A DNA stretch of 64,000 nt from Rotaria sordida (taxonomy: Eukaryota; Rotifera; Eurotatoria; Philodinida; Philodinidae): contig CAJNOL010000408.1 in assembly GCA_905250125.1 (NCBI GenBank), positions 62,001 through 126,000 of the forward strand, in the 5' to 3' direction. Shown one piece after another: positions 11,973-25,400 of the stretch. Position numbers and translations under genes: made by a program. Below the pieces are notes generated by a model. That model saw nothing but the letters and a program-made list of their open reading frames with translations, was not told the DNA's origin and made no database searches. Each line of letters begins with the position of its first letter. The stretch's first letter is position 1.

Positions 11973-14900
11973 ATGTTCTGTCATCATCAACGTCTACGAT
12001 TGATTCTCATGATTCAACTATTGTATATATTTATCGTTCGTCGGTATGTTTTATTTTAATTAATTTTTCAAATGAGAAAGAGAGACCAAGAAAAAAAACA
12101 AGAAATAATAATGATAATAATAATAATAAAGTATTGCGTATGAAGGTTGGTGATATAATAGTTATTACTACAAGTGGATTCCGTTTTTTTCTATAATCAA
12201 TTATAAGAAAAAAAGGAAGAAAGTGCATTGAAGTGAATTGAAATCGATTATGTACAATGTGTTATTTCGAGTTGCCGCTTGTCACTGAATACATGATGTT
12301 CTTGTAAATTAGGAGAAAACTCAAGAAATATTTGGTATAGAAAAGAAAAAAAAAGAAATATTGAATAAATTGAAGACATTGCATGTGCGCATGGATGATT
12401 GGATCATCCTTGGATTTGTTCGTTCCTTCTGTTTGCATGGAAAAAGAAAAACAAGATCAATCTACTAGTTATCTATTTTCTCATTCTATGAATCGACAGT
12501 ACCTGCATATATAAAAACAATCATTTAGATAAATATAAAGATAAAATTATTTTTTTTCTGATCTATATTGATAAATATAAGATTATTCAAGTGTTGTTGG
12601 TCTCATATTAATCTTGACATAAGATCGAATACGTTTTCATGCTTAATTTCTTTGTTATAATAAATATTTTTTTTTTTATCGTATCACATAGTATTTTCAT
12701 TGGAGTAATTACCTAGTTCAAAAATAACTATGTAATATTATCTTTAAATCATATCCAATTTAAATAGAATATTAAAATGAGAAAAGGAAATATACAAAAG
12801 AATCCATATTGTCTTTTTTTTTGAGATATAATGAATATCTATTCTTATAATACTCTATGTTCAAGCTTTGGATAGGTTAATGGTTTTAATTAACAAGGAA
12901 ATGTTTTCAACTGATGGATTGCTTTTTTTTTAACGAAAGCTACTGGATTTTTAGGTTATCGGTTATGCTAATTTCGAATATAGTAATGAGAACTTCTCTT
13001 AAGTCTTCATATGTTGATTTTCTAAGTCGGAAAAATTTTTGTTTGATCTGTACAGATTATAGAGCATATTGAATTGTACAGGAAACAGTAAGTTTTTTTT
13101 TTGTTTCAAATTGTTGTTTTTGCTTAAAATACAATCATCTTAATTCATATAATATTTTAATACGAAAATCTTCAACATGCTATTATTTTATGTAAAACTC
13201 ATTATTTTTAGAAAACAGAAAACATTATTGACTTATAGACAATTCAATATGTTCTATAATCTGAGTATATCGAAAACTATTTTAGAGAAATATTTACCAA
13301 TCTAGAAAATCAGTATATAAAGACTTAAGAAGATTTTTCATGATTATATTCTGAATCAGCGTGGCCGATAATAAATTATCTAGTAGCTTTTGATGAGAAA
13401 GTGATTGATCAATTGAAAATGTTTCCACGTGAGTCTCTAGTATATATATATATATATTTTCTTTTTTTTTTAATCTTTAAATTATAGAAGTTCACAACGT
13501 ATGAGTGCAGGCCGTTTGAAGAATGCTTCAGTAGCAATTGAAGATTTGCTCAAAGAATATGATATTCGTCTGCGCCCATCATTCGGAAGTATAAATTTAT
13601 AATGATTTTTGTTTTTGTTTCTTTTCTTTGTACAAAATATTTTAAATTTAGGTGAACCATTATTATTAGATATTGAAATTCGTTTAGCAAGTTTTGATAG
13701 TATATCTGAAGTTAATATGGATTATACATTAACACTTTATTTAAATCAATATTGGCGTGATGATCGTTTAGTATTTGGTAATCAAAGTGAAGAAATGACA
13801 TTAACTGGTGAAATAATTGATAAATTTTGGTTACCTGATACTTTTTTTCCAAATGATAAAAGTGCATATTTACATGATGTAACAGAAAAAAATAAAATGA
13901 TACGTTTAAATGGTAATGGAGAAATTCTTTATGGTATGAGATTTACAAGTACATTAGCATGTATGATGGATTTACGACGATATCCACTTGATAGACAAAA
14001 TTGTACAGTTGAAGTTGAATCATATGGTTATACACAAGCTGATGTTATTATGCGTTGGAAAAATGGACGTGAATCTATATTAGATCTTGATAAAGTTCAA
14101 TTACCACAATTTACAATAACTGGTTATGATACAATATCATATGGTCTTTATTTAGCAACAGGTAAAATAAAAATAAAATAAATTTTTCAAGTTTGATGGA
14201 TTTATTTATTTTTTTCTTTTCAAAGGCGTTTATCAACGTCTTTCATTAAGTTTTATTCTTCAACGAAATATAGGTTATTTCTTATTTCAAACGTATCTTC
14301 CTTCAATTCTTATTGTCATGTTATCTTGGGTAAGCTTTTGGATTAATCATGAAGCAACAAGTGCACGTGTAGCATTAGGTAAAAAAAAAGAAACTAAATA
14401 TTCTATGAAATTTTATAGAAATCTTGTTTATATTCTAATTGTTTTTATTTTTAAGGTATAACCACTGTTTTAACTATGACAACAATATCGACTGGTGTTC
14501 GATCATCTCTACCACGTATATCTTATGTTAAAGCAATTGATATTTATTTAGTTATGTGTTTTGTATTTGTATTTGCTGCTTTACTTGAATATGCAGCTGT
14601 TAATTATCTTTATTGGGGTACGAGAGCAAAAAAACGAAAACGAAAAAAAGAAGAAAATCATACAAAAAGAGAGAGTCATGTAAATATTATTAAAAAAAAT
14701 ATATATAAAAGTAAAATTTAATCTTAGGCAAAAAATATTTTTTCTTTTTTTATATTTAGACTGATTATGAATTAGTTGAAGAAGGTGGTGGTCGAGCATC
14801 ACCTATTCTTAGTTTACGTTCTTGTACTCCAGTTAATCGTCGACTAACAACAGCAACAACATCATTTGATGAAAACTGTTTAACTCGACGAAATAATCTT

Positions 14901-15164
14901 ATGGTTGATACTCAACCACCACGTATTCGTCCTATTTTAAGAGGAACTCCTGGATTTTATTCATCAATAATAAATCGAAATCCACGTCAACAACGAATGA
15001 ATCGTCTTTTAAATCATTTACGAACTCGTGTTGTTAATATTCGTCATCATATACCACATGTACAGGATGTTAACGATATTGATAAATGGTCACGTCTATG
15101 TTTTCCTATTCTTTTTATACTTTTCAATGCAATATATTGGCCATATTATATAGCTCGACCATAA
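11973..15164 (+). CDS. Cys-loop ligand-gated chloride channel, GABA-A receptor beta-like subunit
   Basis: Exons 11973-12043, 13488-13588, 13652-14161, 14226-14378, 14456-14679 and 14760-15164 are all phase-compatible and give about 487 residues. The first exon encodes a signal peptide ([20 protein letters not shown]). The extracellular domain starts [12 protein letters not shown] and carries [20 protein letters not shown]. The Cys-loop [15 protein letters not shown] has its two cysteines 14 residues apart. M1 is in [21 protein letters not shown]2 is [21 protein letters not shown]3 follows [14 protein letters not shown], and M4 is the C-terminal [16 protein letters not shown]. The Ala-Arg at the start of M2 is the anion-selective pattern. 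A basic M3-M4 loop is encoded by the last two exons. As in GABRB/Lcch3 proteins it would form part of a pentameric synaptic chloride channel. The signal-peptide exon is inferred from splice signals and phase across a 1.44-kb intron. Confidence 0.88.
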
Positions 15165-17621
15165 ACATCTGGCTAAGAAAATAAATTGAAAAAATAAAAT
15201 CCAATTATTGATGAAAAACTATTGTACATTCTATGATTTTTTTTTTAATGAATGCGTTTAGAAAAAAAAACAAAGAAAAAACAAGAGACTCTATTTGTGT
15301 TATTTATTTTCAAAATAGAGTGTTAATTTAAAAAACAATAAGATCTAATTGTCTTGAGTATTGTCAATAATTACACTGTTGATGCAAATAAACTGAAAAA
15401 TCAATCCAGAAAATTGATGAAATATATCTAGTCAATTAATGTCAAGAGTAATGCAATACGAGAAAGAGTTTTTATGACAATGAATAATACGACAATAAAA
15501 AAAAAAGAAATTGTAATGTCTATCAATGATGTATAAACGACTATTTATTGATGAATCGAATTTATTAAAATATAATTAAACGAACAAACTTATCAAGAAT
15601 ATAAATATTACTAAAGATATTTTATTTTTCATATTTGTTTCCATGAAGTCAGTTTGATTTTTTTTTGCTTTGTTGTCTATTATTTGCTCATCGGTTAATT
15701 AGCTTTTGAAACATATTTATTCGATAGATAGATAGATTGTTAATTTTATTATTATCTATTAGTTTTGGTCTACAACGTTAATGTTTGTGATTTAGTAATA
15801 TCCTATTTTCTTCACATATAAGACAAATTTTAATTAATATGCATTAAAACAATATTTGATAACATAGTAAAAAGCATAATACATTTAATTATTTTAGCAA
15901 CAAAGATTTTTTTTGCAAATCATTGAAATAGTTGCAAATAGCACAAGATATTTTATGAGAATGATTGAGAGCAACGAAAACGAGATAAGCCTTGTGTAAA
16001 GGCTTCTATTGGAAAAATAATAAGTTATTAGTGTATTTTTTAAGACGTATTTGGATTAAGAATACTAGTTTTTGATCTTTAAAGTTTCAGGAATTAATTA
16101 CCACTAATAGTCAATAATCTTTCTTTTCTTTTATCATTTATATTATTCTATGTTTCTTCCATAGACACTTGTACAATAACTGTCGTTATCATCGAAATTA
16201 ATGATATTAAGACAACAATTACAGTATATTACAATAATCTTTGTATCATTATGAAAAATTTTGCTGAAAAAAATAAGGTTGTTTTTCTATGGTCATTTGT
16301 TAATAAGTATTTCAATGAGATATATCGATACTATTTTATCATATTAACTTGTAGTGATTTTTCGGTCACTTATAAAACATGAAATTATTAAAAAATATTT
16401 ATCTTTCAATGATTGAATCACATTCGGAGATGCTCAAGAAATTTATTAATACAAAAGAAAACATGAAAATTACATTTTCATTAACACTTTAATTGAATTA
16501 CTTTAAACAAAGAAACGAAGAGATATGGTTCAATGCATTTTTTAATATTATTCTATAAACAAAATATTTCTGATACATAATTTTATTTGTGTCGTTTATT
16601 ATGAACGATTTATGTTGAATATGTATTGACAATAATTTTCTAGTTAACATCAATAACTTCAAGTAATTATATCGACGACGATTAGCAATAGTTCTAAAGG
16701 TCACGAGAAAAGAATTAACGACATTCGACATTTTTGTGTATTTATTGTTGTTTTCTTGATTGATGAATAAATTGTTTTTTTCTTATAAACATTATGTTCA
16801 TATAAAGAATTTTAGCAATTTATAGGAAATAATATATAAAAAATCTATTCAAAAAAGAAATGAAAAATATGATTATCTTCATATATGAAAATTTTAATTT
16901 CTAATAAAGAGATAAAAAGCAAATATATATATATAATCAAACTGTTAAATTATGTGAAATATTGTTTCTGTTTACATATAGATTTATCTATATTAGTGTA
17001 ATTAGAAACAAGACTTACACATTTTCTTGAAAGAATCCATATGATATGATATCTTAGTCTCAAATATTGTGCACATATATGTTGACATGTCATTTGTCAT
17101 ATAGCATTATCATGTCCAAATGCTACTTAACATATACATACAAAATAGAGGAGGAGAAAATCGGAATATTTCATCTATTCGGAATCATATTATCGCTACT
17201 TCCAATCGTTAATGATGATGATGAGAACGAAACTCGTAGTAGCAAACTATATAAGCAAAAACAAATTCCTTGTCTCTCTCTCTCTCTCTCTCTCTCTGCC
17301 TCTTATATATTGAAGAATCATTATCATTCCAGACGCGTACTTATGATAGATCAATCTGGTTTCTCTTTGTTTGTTGTATCTCCTACATATCGTATTTAAG
17401 AGAATATTGACGAAAAAAGCGTAAGAAACTAGAGACTTTTTTCACAATAGGACAAGAACAATAAAAGAACAAACATAACTCGACATTTTTCCATATTTTT
17501 AATGACATCCATATAGATCGAGCAATCATAAACAACAATAATAATAAGAATAATAATAATAATAATACAAAGAAAAGGAATCAAATATAACGTTCACTCG
17601 GTCAATCAAATATATCTTGTT
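15165..17621. other. Intergenic interval with microsatellite
   Basis: No supported gene. A CT microsatellite lies at about 17274-17299, and a GATA-type run near 15724-15735. A 77-codon minus-strand frame at 16498-16731 has no recognisable domain. Confidence 0.4.
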
Positions 17622-17631
17622 NNNNNNNNNN
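17622..17631. other. Assembly gap (10 N)
   Basis: Ten Ns about 40 bp upstream of the start codon of the next gene. Promoter or 5' UTR sequence may be missing here. Confidence 0.99.
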
Positions 17632-17673
17632 AATCAGTGGTGTGTATGAGCAGAATCGAATTTGAATATATTG

Positions 17674-18863
17674 ATGCTTACTGAGTCTTTTGTTCTCATT
17701 GCTATATTTATTACGATGAATTTTTATCACATTGATGGTAAGTATTTACCAAAGGGATTTACTTTTATTTTTTATGTAAATAATAAATTAATATCATTTC
17801 TATATATAGGTGACTCTGTTCCATGTTCTAATCGTGAACATTCACCATTATGTTTTTGTCGATCATCATATCGACGTTCCTTATTAACGGATTTATTTAT
17901 TTCTAAAATATCTCTTTCTCAATGTGCTACTTCGTATTCTAGTAGACAATGTCGTCAAGGCCGGTTATCTCCGTCGTCAACACATGTCACTCAACTTGTA
18001 CCAAATCTAGTTAATTATAGCCATTGTTTAGAAGATGCACATTGTCTTCATACCCTAAATAATACACAACGTTGTCAACGATGTCAAATAACGCCTTCAT
18101 CGTTACTGACAGAAAATATTTCTTATATTATTAGTACAACAACAAATCATCTTCCAACAGATTCATGTTTTTATATTTGTGAACATGATAAATCATGTGG
18201 ATTTTTATGTTTTGATCGTCGTATAACAGTAACAATCAATTGTAATATATGTCGAGGACGTAGACGCAATGTTACATGTCGGTAGGTCTTTAAAATCATG
18301 TCTCTATAGAAATTAATTAACATAACTAAATAATTTAATTTATATATTTATTTTTCAATAGTTGTATTAATACCAAACAACCTCAATCATGTCTTCGATT
18401 GACAACTGAAACAACAACTCCACGTTGGATGCAAAAACGTGGTTTTCCAGCTGCTGGAATTCTTGCATTAATGGTTTTAGCTACTGCTTTATTAATAATT
18501 ATCATAAAACTTATCACTCGTCAATTAGATTTGTTAGCTGGACGTAATACTAAAACTCGTCGTCGTTCAATAACAACAATGACAACATATAGAAGTCGAC
18601 AACCATCACCTTCAACAGCAATTAGTTATCCAAATACACCACTTATTCCTTCTGTACAATCACGGAAAGATATCGTTACGGCTAATACAATGGTTGAATT
18701 ATTAAATGATAAATCACGAGAATATGTTGTAGATATTCATCAACGTACTAATGCTGATGATTTAGGTGTTTTTTTCTTAAAAAGGACTTCACCATTAAAT
18801 CCCAAGTCAAAAGAAATAATCAATGTCAATGTTGGCAATGAAGAACGAGAAGCTCGAATTTGA
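17674..18863 (+). CDS. Unrecognised cysteine-rich type I membrane protein
   Basis: Exons 17674-17737, 17810-18281 and 18362-18863 join in phase and give about 345 residues. The N-terminus MLTESFVLIAIFITMNFYHI is a signal peptide. A Cys-rich ectodomain of roughly 180 residues follows, with many CxxC or CxC spacings (LCFCRSS, QRCQRCQ, CNICRG, TCRCIN) and several N-glycosylation sequons (NYS, NNT, NIS, NVT). One membrane span, GILALMVLATALLIIIIKLI, precedes a ~130-residue basic then Ser/Thr-rich cytoplasmic tail ending EEREARI. I do not recognise the family. A surface receptor or adhesion protein is plausible from topology only. A TTG in frame lies 12 nt upstream, but ATG at 17674 gives the better signal peptide. 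The 10-N gap lies just upstream. Confidence 0.7.
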
Positions 18864-20242
18864 TTTTTTTTTGCTTGTTTTTGTTTTGTTTTTGATATCT
18901 GATTAACTGTGATGTTTCATTGAGTATGAGATAAAAAAGAAAAACTTTTTGAATGATAAAAACTTCTTCATGAATCTATTGATAAGCAAAATGTTTGATT
19001 AATTGTAAGTTGATCGCATAGATTTTATTTCAGACGATGAACAAAAAAATTCTAATTAAATAATAGAAAAGAAAATATTATCTTGACACGTACCCGAATG
19101 ACATATTTGCTCATTAACTGAAATATGAGTCTATTCTAATGCATCATAACTAATAAATACACGAGACACTCAAACACAACAGTTATCCAATTAAAATCTT
19201 TGTTAAACTTACCAGTAGAAAATTACTATTCTTAATTTGTTGCATATTATTTAATGCAGAAAACTATTCATCATGTACTATTTTCGATGCTAAGAATAAC
19301 AAAACCTATTGGAATTTCATTTTTATCATAAATTTTGATATATTGTATTGAATAATTTCTTATAATTATTTAAATAAATAGTAATTTACTTTTCAAAAAA
19401 AAAACAGATTAGACTCATTAATATAAACTTGAATAATATAAATATTTAATGGACATTGTAGATTATCTCAAATAACAACTTTTTAATTAGAAATAAATAA
19501 TTTATTCTAAAATAGATTTTTCTCTAGTTCTCTATCATGGAAAAAAAAAAGTCATAAATCAATATCTTTGTTTTTTTTTCCTGAATATTATATATAGTAC
19601 TACTTATTGAATACCAAATTTGGATGATCAAGTTGCAGAATGAAGGAAGCATTCTTAATGAGATTTTGCCGATTACCCTATAGAAATACAGCTGAATAAA
19701 CTTATTGTTGTACTTTATAACTTATACGTTTTAGAATATATTTTACAGATCTTATTGTTTGATGATTTTTTAATTAACATTCAAATACATCGGCACATTT
19801 TACACTATGATAAACAAATAAAAGAATTCAAAAGAAAAAATACTGAAATATTATTAATTAATAATTTCATTGAAAATATAAATATCTTCAAATTTGTATT
19901 TTCATTGTCTATAGTAATTAAAAGAAAAAAGACTTCGAGATTTTTATGAATGTCGAAAAATAAAGAACTATTCAAAATTCATGTTTTATTGTATGACAAT
20001 GTCTATTGTCAAAAGTTTAACTAGGAATAAATCCTATACAATAAAATCAAAAATAAAAGTTGTAAAAAGTAGAATTTTATTTGTTTGATATTGATGTATT
20101 GTAGATAAATTTAAGTCGTATTGATTTTTTTTTATTTTCCTAATTGTTGTATTATCGAAATATACATAAACGATCATACACAAGAAAAGAATTACAGGAT
20201 AGCAACGGAAGAATTTATTTAAACCGGAATGTTCCCTTTTGT
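18864..20242. other. Convergent intergenic interval
   Basis: AT-rich DNA between a plus-strand gene ending at 18863 and a minus-strand gene ending at 20243. No supported coding, RNA gene or repeat seen. Confidence 0.45.
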
Positions 20243-21463
20243 TTACCATCTTACTTGCCCTTTATATTCTTCTTTTAATGAAATTCGTTTAACTGTTTCA
20301 TAACCAAATATAATAAATAATGAATAAACACATGAATGAGAAAGACGAGCTGTTAAACCTTTTGTAAATACTTTAAAACGTTCTTCTTGCCATAATTCAT
20401 GCATTATTTGCATGACTTTTCGTCGTTCTTGTTCAACTTGTATACGTGTACGACATACATCAAGTGGATTTGTAAGTAATGTCGATGTAAGAGAAGATAA
20501 TGGACCAGCAATACATTGAATTACAAGTAATGGTAATGGGAATAAATTAGCTGAAACAAAAAAAAAAATAAAAAAATAAACATGAATATACATTTGAATA
20601 TGACAAAAAATTTCTTTTGCTTCTAAACAATGTTATGACTATAACGTAATTAAAAATTATCAACACACAAAATGTCTTCAAATAAACATATTAGACTTAC
20701 GAAATCTAGCTTCAATATTGAGCATTTGTCTTTGATAAAAATAATATGATGGCCACCAAATTGCACTAGTTAAACTGAATAAAAATGTTGAAATAAAATA
20801 TCCACGATAAAAACCTTTTAAACTCAGGCGAGGTTTATGATTATTAGATTCATTTTCATAGAGTACTATTTTACATATATGTTTAAATATTAAATAATTA
20901 CTATTACGAATTTCTTTTGGTACATGTATACGACGAATTTGTCGGCGTGTTATATTTGCTTCTGTTACTGTTGTATCTGATACAGATGTTATACCATCTT
21001 TAGTACGAATTTTTTTTCCTGGTGATGTTAAACCAACTAATTGCATATGTTGAGATATAATATCAATTGGACAAGCAAGTATTTGTGCTACTAATGAAGC
21101 TGTTGAACCAGCAAAACCAGCACGTAAATATTCATTTTTAGTTAAAATATTGGCATGTGAACGTGTGGCTTCAAATGTTGTTATATAAATTAAACCAGGT
21201 ACTAATTGAAAATTATAAACAAGAAAACCTTTATACAATGAACGAAAACCTTCATAATGAACAGTTGTTGTTAATGCATCCCATGTTCCTTTATAAATTG
21301 ATGATTGTACTTGTACTTGTAAACGTGTACGAACAAGTGTAAATGGATAAAGAAGTGAACGAACAGTAAATGTCGATAGAAGATTTAAAGGAACATATCG
21401 GCTTTTATTAAGCATCGGCCAATCAATATCATGTATTATCCTTGGATCATCGCTTTCAGACAT
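20243..21463 (-). CDS. SLC25A44: SLC25A44-like mitochondrial carrier (branched-chain amino acids)
   Basis: Exon 1 is 21463-20701 and exon 2 is 20550-20243, joined in phase for about 356 residues. Three carrier repeats are visible, each with a PxD/FxxR-type signature: PFTLVRTRLQ, PIDIISQHMQ and PLDVCRTRIQ. Family-specific words match SLC25A44: DIDWPMLNK near the start, FYRGYF followed by SAIWWPSYYFY, and a Trp C-terminus. SLC25A44 proteins sit in the inner mitochondrial membrane and import branched-chain amino acids. The loop between repeats 2 and 3 is longer than in vertebrates and basic. ATG at 21463 was chosen because it begins the conserved N-terminus (MSESDDPRIIHDIDW), and a splice acceptor (TTTATTTTTAAG) ends 6 nt upstream, as in several other genes of this window. 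Confidence 0.92.
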
Positions 21464-21469
21464 GAAGTG

Positions 21470-21483
21470 CTTAAAAATAAATA
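21470..21483 (-). promoter_or_regulatory. Splice-acceptor-like sequence just before SLC25A44 start
   Basis: On the minus strand, TTTATTTTTAAG is followed by CACTTC and the ATG. A cis 5' UTR intron or a spliced-leader acceptor would explain it. Confidence 0.45.
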
Positions 21484-21736
21484 AATAGAGATTCATTCAT
21501 TTTAAGAGTTGATTTTATCAGAAAAATTTTTATGTTCTATTCAGAATCTATTTAATCATTAACACCAACAACCAAACTAATACAAAATGAAACATTCAAA
21601 TATAACAACCTGTATAAGTTTTGTTTTTTTATATAGAACATGAAATAAATGAAAAAATTCCTATTAGAAGAACTTGACGATTTTACAAATAACAAACAAA
21701 ACGAAAATACGTTTAATTTACAAAAATACAAAAAAA

Positions 21737-22364
21737 TTATTTTGATGATGATAATATTTGATTTATTGGTGTTGCTCGTTGCTGAAGAATTTTTTGTACT
21801 AAACCTTGACTGGCCATATATAATAATTGAAAACGTTTCGCCATTGTTGTTGTTGGATTTGTTTGAATATACGCATATAATTTTTTATTAAGATCAATTA
21901 ATACATTATATAAATAATCTCGTACATTTGGATGTGATAAATCAAGACAAATCAATGCTTCATATAAATAACTAAATATGAAAAATAAAAATAGAATAGA
22001 TGATGGTGATGATGATTTAAAAATAAATAATTTACCTATATTTTAATTCTTGATGTGTATTTAAATCAGCTGCAAGTTGTTGAATTAAAGAAAGAATAAC
22101 TGGAATTTGTAATGGACATGGTTGCATTGAAAATAATTCAGATGGACGGATATTTTCACATAGATATAAAACAAGATTTAAATCAGATGCCGATAAAACA
22201 TATTCAAATGCTTGATTTAATTGGCCAGAATGAACAAATTTCAATGCAGTTTGTTGTTTAATATCAGTTGTTGAAGTTTTATTTGTTAGATTAGATGATG
22301 CAACAGTAGCTACTGGAGTTGTTGCTTGACTAACTGCTGATTGTGGTTTTGGTGTAATTGTTCT

Positions 22365-22402
<38 letters not shown>

Positions 22403-25400
22403 GACGAAGATGTTGAATAATTAAAGTATTTATTTCATTCTTTTGTGTAACTAATAATTCACGTAAAATATTTGTGATTTCATCACGAATAATTGATTGT
22501 ATCATCTCTCGAACTCTATTAATCAAAGAAAAAAAAAGCTTTTAGCATAATCCCTGCAGGATTAAAATATAAAACACGATGTAGCTGGTGTTGCTAATTA
22601 GAGGAAGATTTTTTTGCATTCTATCTATTTTGGAATACAATTCTTCATCATTCTTTTACTTAATCTTCCAGAAATCAAATAAGAAAGTAGTTCATATATT
22701 AGAACAAGATGTTATTGATATACAGACTATGGTTATATATTAATAATATTTGTCACGTCTGTATTGGCTAGAGCCCCGCCGCATCAGAGTTGGCGTTGAT
22801 GTAAGTTATACAAACTCCGAAGATCTTGTTTCATTCTTTTCTTATATAGCATTTATTTTTGATGATTTTAATGTTAAGTAACCGAAAACTGTCAAGTCAA
22901 TAGTGAGGCAATATGAAATAGAAAAGAAAACGCAAGAAAATATCTACACTAGATCAAGTTTCACAAGTGATTATTGCAAAAAAAAAGAAAGATCAATGCC
23001 ATTGAATATCTCCGATTTCATCATTAGATGTATTTGCATTATGTTCACGTTGCCTTAAGAAGATTCCACTTCTCTTTTTTTGACCGTTGCTGATTCTCAA
23101 AGATCTTGATTTTCCGTAGGATCACATCGAATCTGTTTACGACCTTTCTCTAGCTTTGTCCAATCAATCTGAGATTTTGATCACAGATATCTGTAAGTAT
23201 TTTCCAGAGATAAAATCGGCCGGTTTCGTTGTTGACGTTCCTATCCGGATTTATAGAGTTCCGAACGTCAGTACTCCATTTTTGGATCCGAATCTTTACG
23301 TATTTCTCTCATAAAAAACAAAGAAACCGAAATTTTTCAAAAAATATAGAATCATCTCTGAGACGTAGTCTAAGGTATCTTCAAAGAAAAACAACTTTCA
23401 GTCTGTAAGTGGATCCGATATAGTCCTATGGAAAACTCACAAAAACCTTGTTTAAAGCTTTTTTCTTCGAACACTCGTCTCCTTATTTTAGATACTCTAT
23501 TTGTGAGAGAAATTTCATACGAATCTATGGTACTCTATTCGAGAACCAGAATTAACTAATTTACGAGAAAAAAATTCGGGGTTAAAAGATCACTCGTTAC
23601 TAAGATGTGTGTGAGGGGTCCAGATTTCTACCTCTATACTTCAATACTGCTTTTAGATCGTGTTTCACAAAAAAAAATAATAAAGTTTTAGTTTAATGAT
23701 ATAATCTTACAAAGGTGTAAGATTTGTTGTCATATATTGAGTAATTTCATTTTGAAGCATATTTATTAATTCTTGATTTTTCTTTTCAAATTCTTTTAAT
23801 AATTGTGTTGATTCTTTACGTATTTCAGTCATCATTTGTTCACGTTGTTGAATTAATGAACGTTGTTGTTGACGACCATATTCGATCATTTCTTGTAAAT
23901 CTATATATTATAATTGTTTATTTATTTGAAACAAATATATAAATTATATATTACATTCTTTTGTACCACGTTTAAATACATCATTTGTTTGTTGAAACAT
24001 ATTTGTTGCAGCTTTTTCAAATGATGGTATAACAATTTGATTAAATGTATCACGATAGGATGTGATCATTGTTGTTTGAATTGCATTTGCTACGGCATTA
24101 CTTAATGAATCAATCATCGTCTAATATTAATTACATAAAATATAACATAAGAAAAAGAAAAATAAAAAAAAAATTAGTGAATAAAACCTTTGAACGAAAT
24201 ATTTGTGTTATTGTTTGTTTAATAACTGTATCAGTAGCTAATAATTTTGCAGCTAACTCTTTATGTAAATTATCTTTTAAATCTCGATATGGTTCAAATA
24301 CAGATTTCATTGCTATAATGAAAAAAAAATTTTTTTTTTATGGATGAAATATTATTTGTTTTTCATACCTGCTTGTACATATGTTTGAATTTTTTCTATA
24401 AGTATAGTTTCTAATCGATCATAATGTGCATCGGTTAAAGTTAGTTCGGGTTCATTTGTTGTTATTATATCAATTGGTGCTGTGCTAGGACTTGGCCGAC
24501 TTGGTCGAGAAGTGACAACTAAGGATAAATGAAAATTGAAATTCAAAAAATTTATCATCTCGTACGCTTATTCTTTCAAGATACTTGTAATGGCAATATA
24601 TGGACAATCCTGGAGAAAAGTAGTCGCTCGTTATAAAATGTCACTATTCTTTATTATACTGAATTGATACTTTGAATGCATGCGTGTGGTAATAAACCCT
24701 GATCACAAGCATCAACTTGCTCTCCATTAACTCACATGTACTAGAGTTTTGATTCGTACATTGTCTTTCTCTTGTAAAAAAGGATATATTCAGCAGAAAT
24801 ATACACTGGAAAGGATTTGATTGGTGATTTTGCTATTCCACAAATTATTACTGTTTTTTTTTCTACCGCTAAAGGTACTCCTTATATGTGTATTTTATTA
24901 TCATCAAAGATCGTGATACGTAGTCAAGATCTTTATATGATAAAAATCATAAACTATTGTTCATAGAAAAGTTAATTATGATTTTATTATTGAAATTTAA
25001 CTGAAAACAGAAAAATATATGATTCCGTTACTAACAAAACCCTAGGGAAAAGAAGTTTTATCATAGAACACAATTGAATTTGTTTTGTCATTTTATCTCT
25101 CATGAGAATTTGATTGATGAAGAAAAGATAAACATAAGCAAAATGAGATTTTTATTCATTCTAAACAAACTATATTCTCTTTAGTATCTAATGAATGGTC
25201 TATTATTCGAATGATTTTTTTTTTTACTAAAATACCAGTTTGTTCGAGATTAATCAATCTATCAACTTTGCTTGTTAATTGTTCGAGACGTTGACAACAT
25301 CGTTCAAGTTTTTCATCATATGCTGGTTGATATGTTGTTTGTGAAATAGGTTCAGACGATAGATTTGTTACATGTGAACGATGTTGATTTAATTGATGAG

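Noticed and set aside
11355-12228. Leu- and Ser-rich minus-strand ORFs
   Set aside because: Low-complexity translations opposite AAC/AAT repeats, and they overlap the plus-strand signal-peptide exon.
16498-16731. 77-codon minus-strand ORF as a small gene
   Set aside because: No domain, no supporting splice or promoter signal; length expected by chance in this much sequence.
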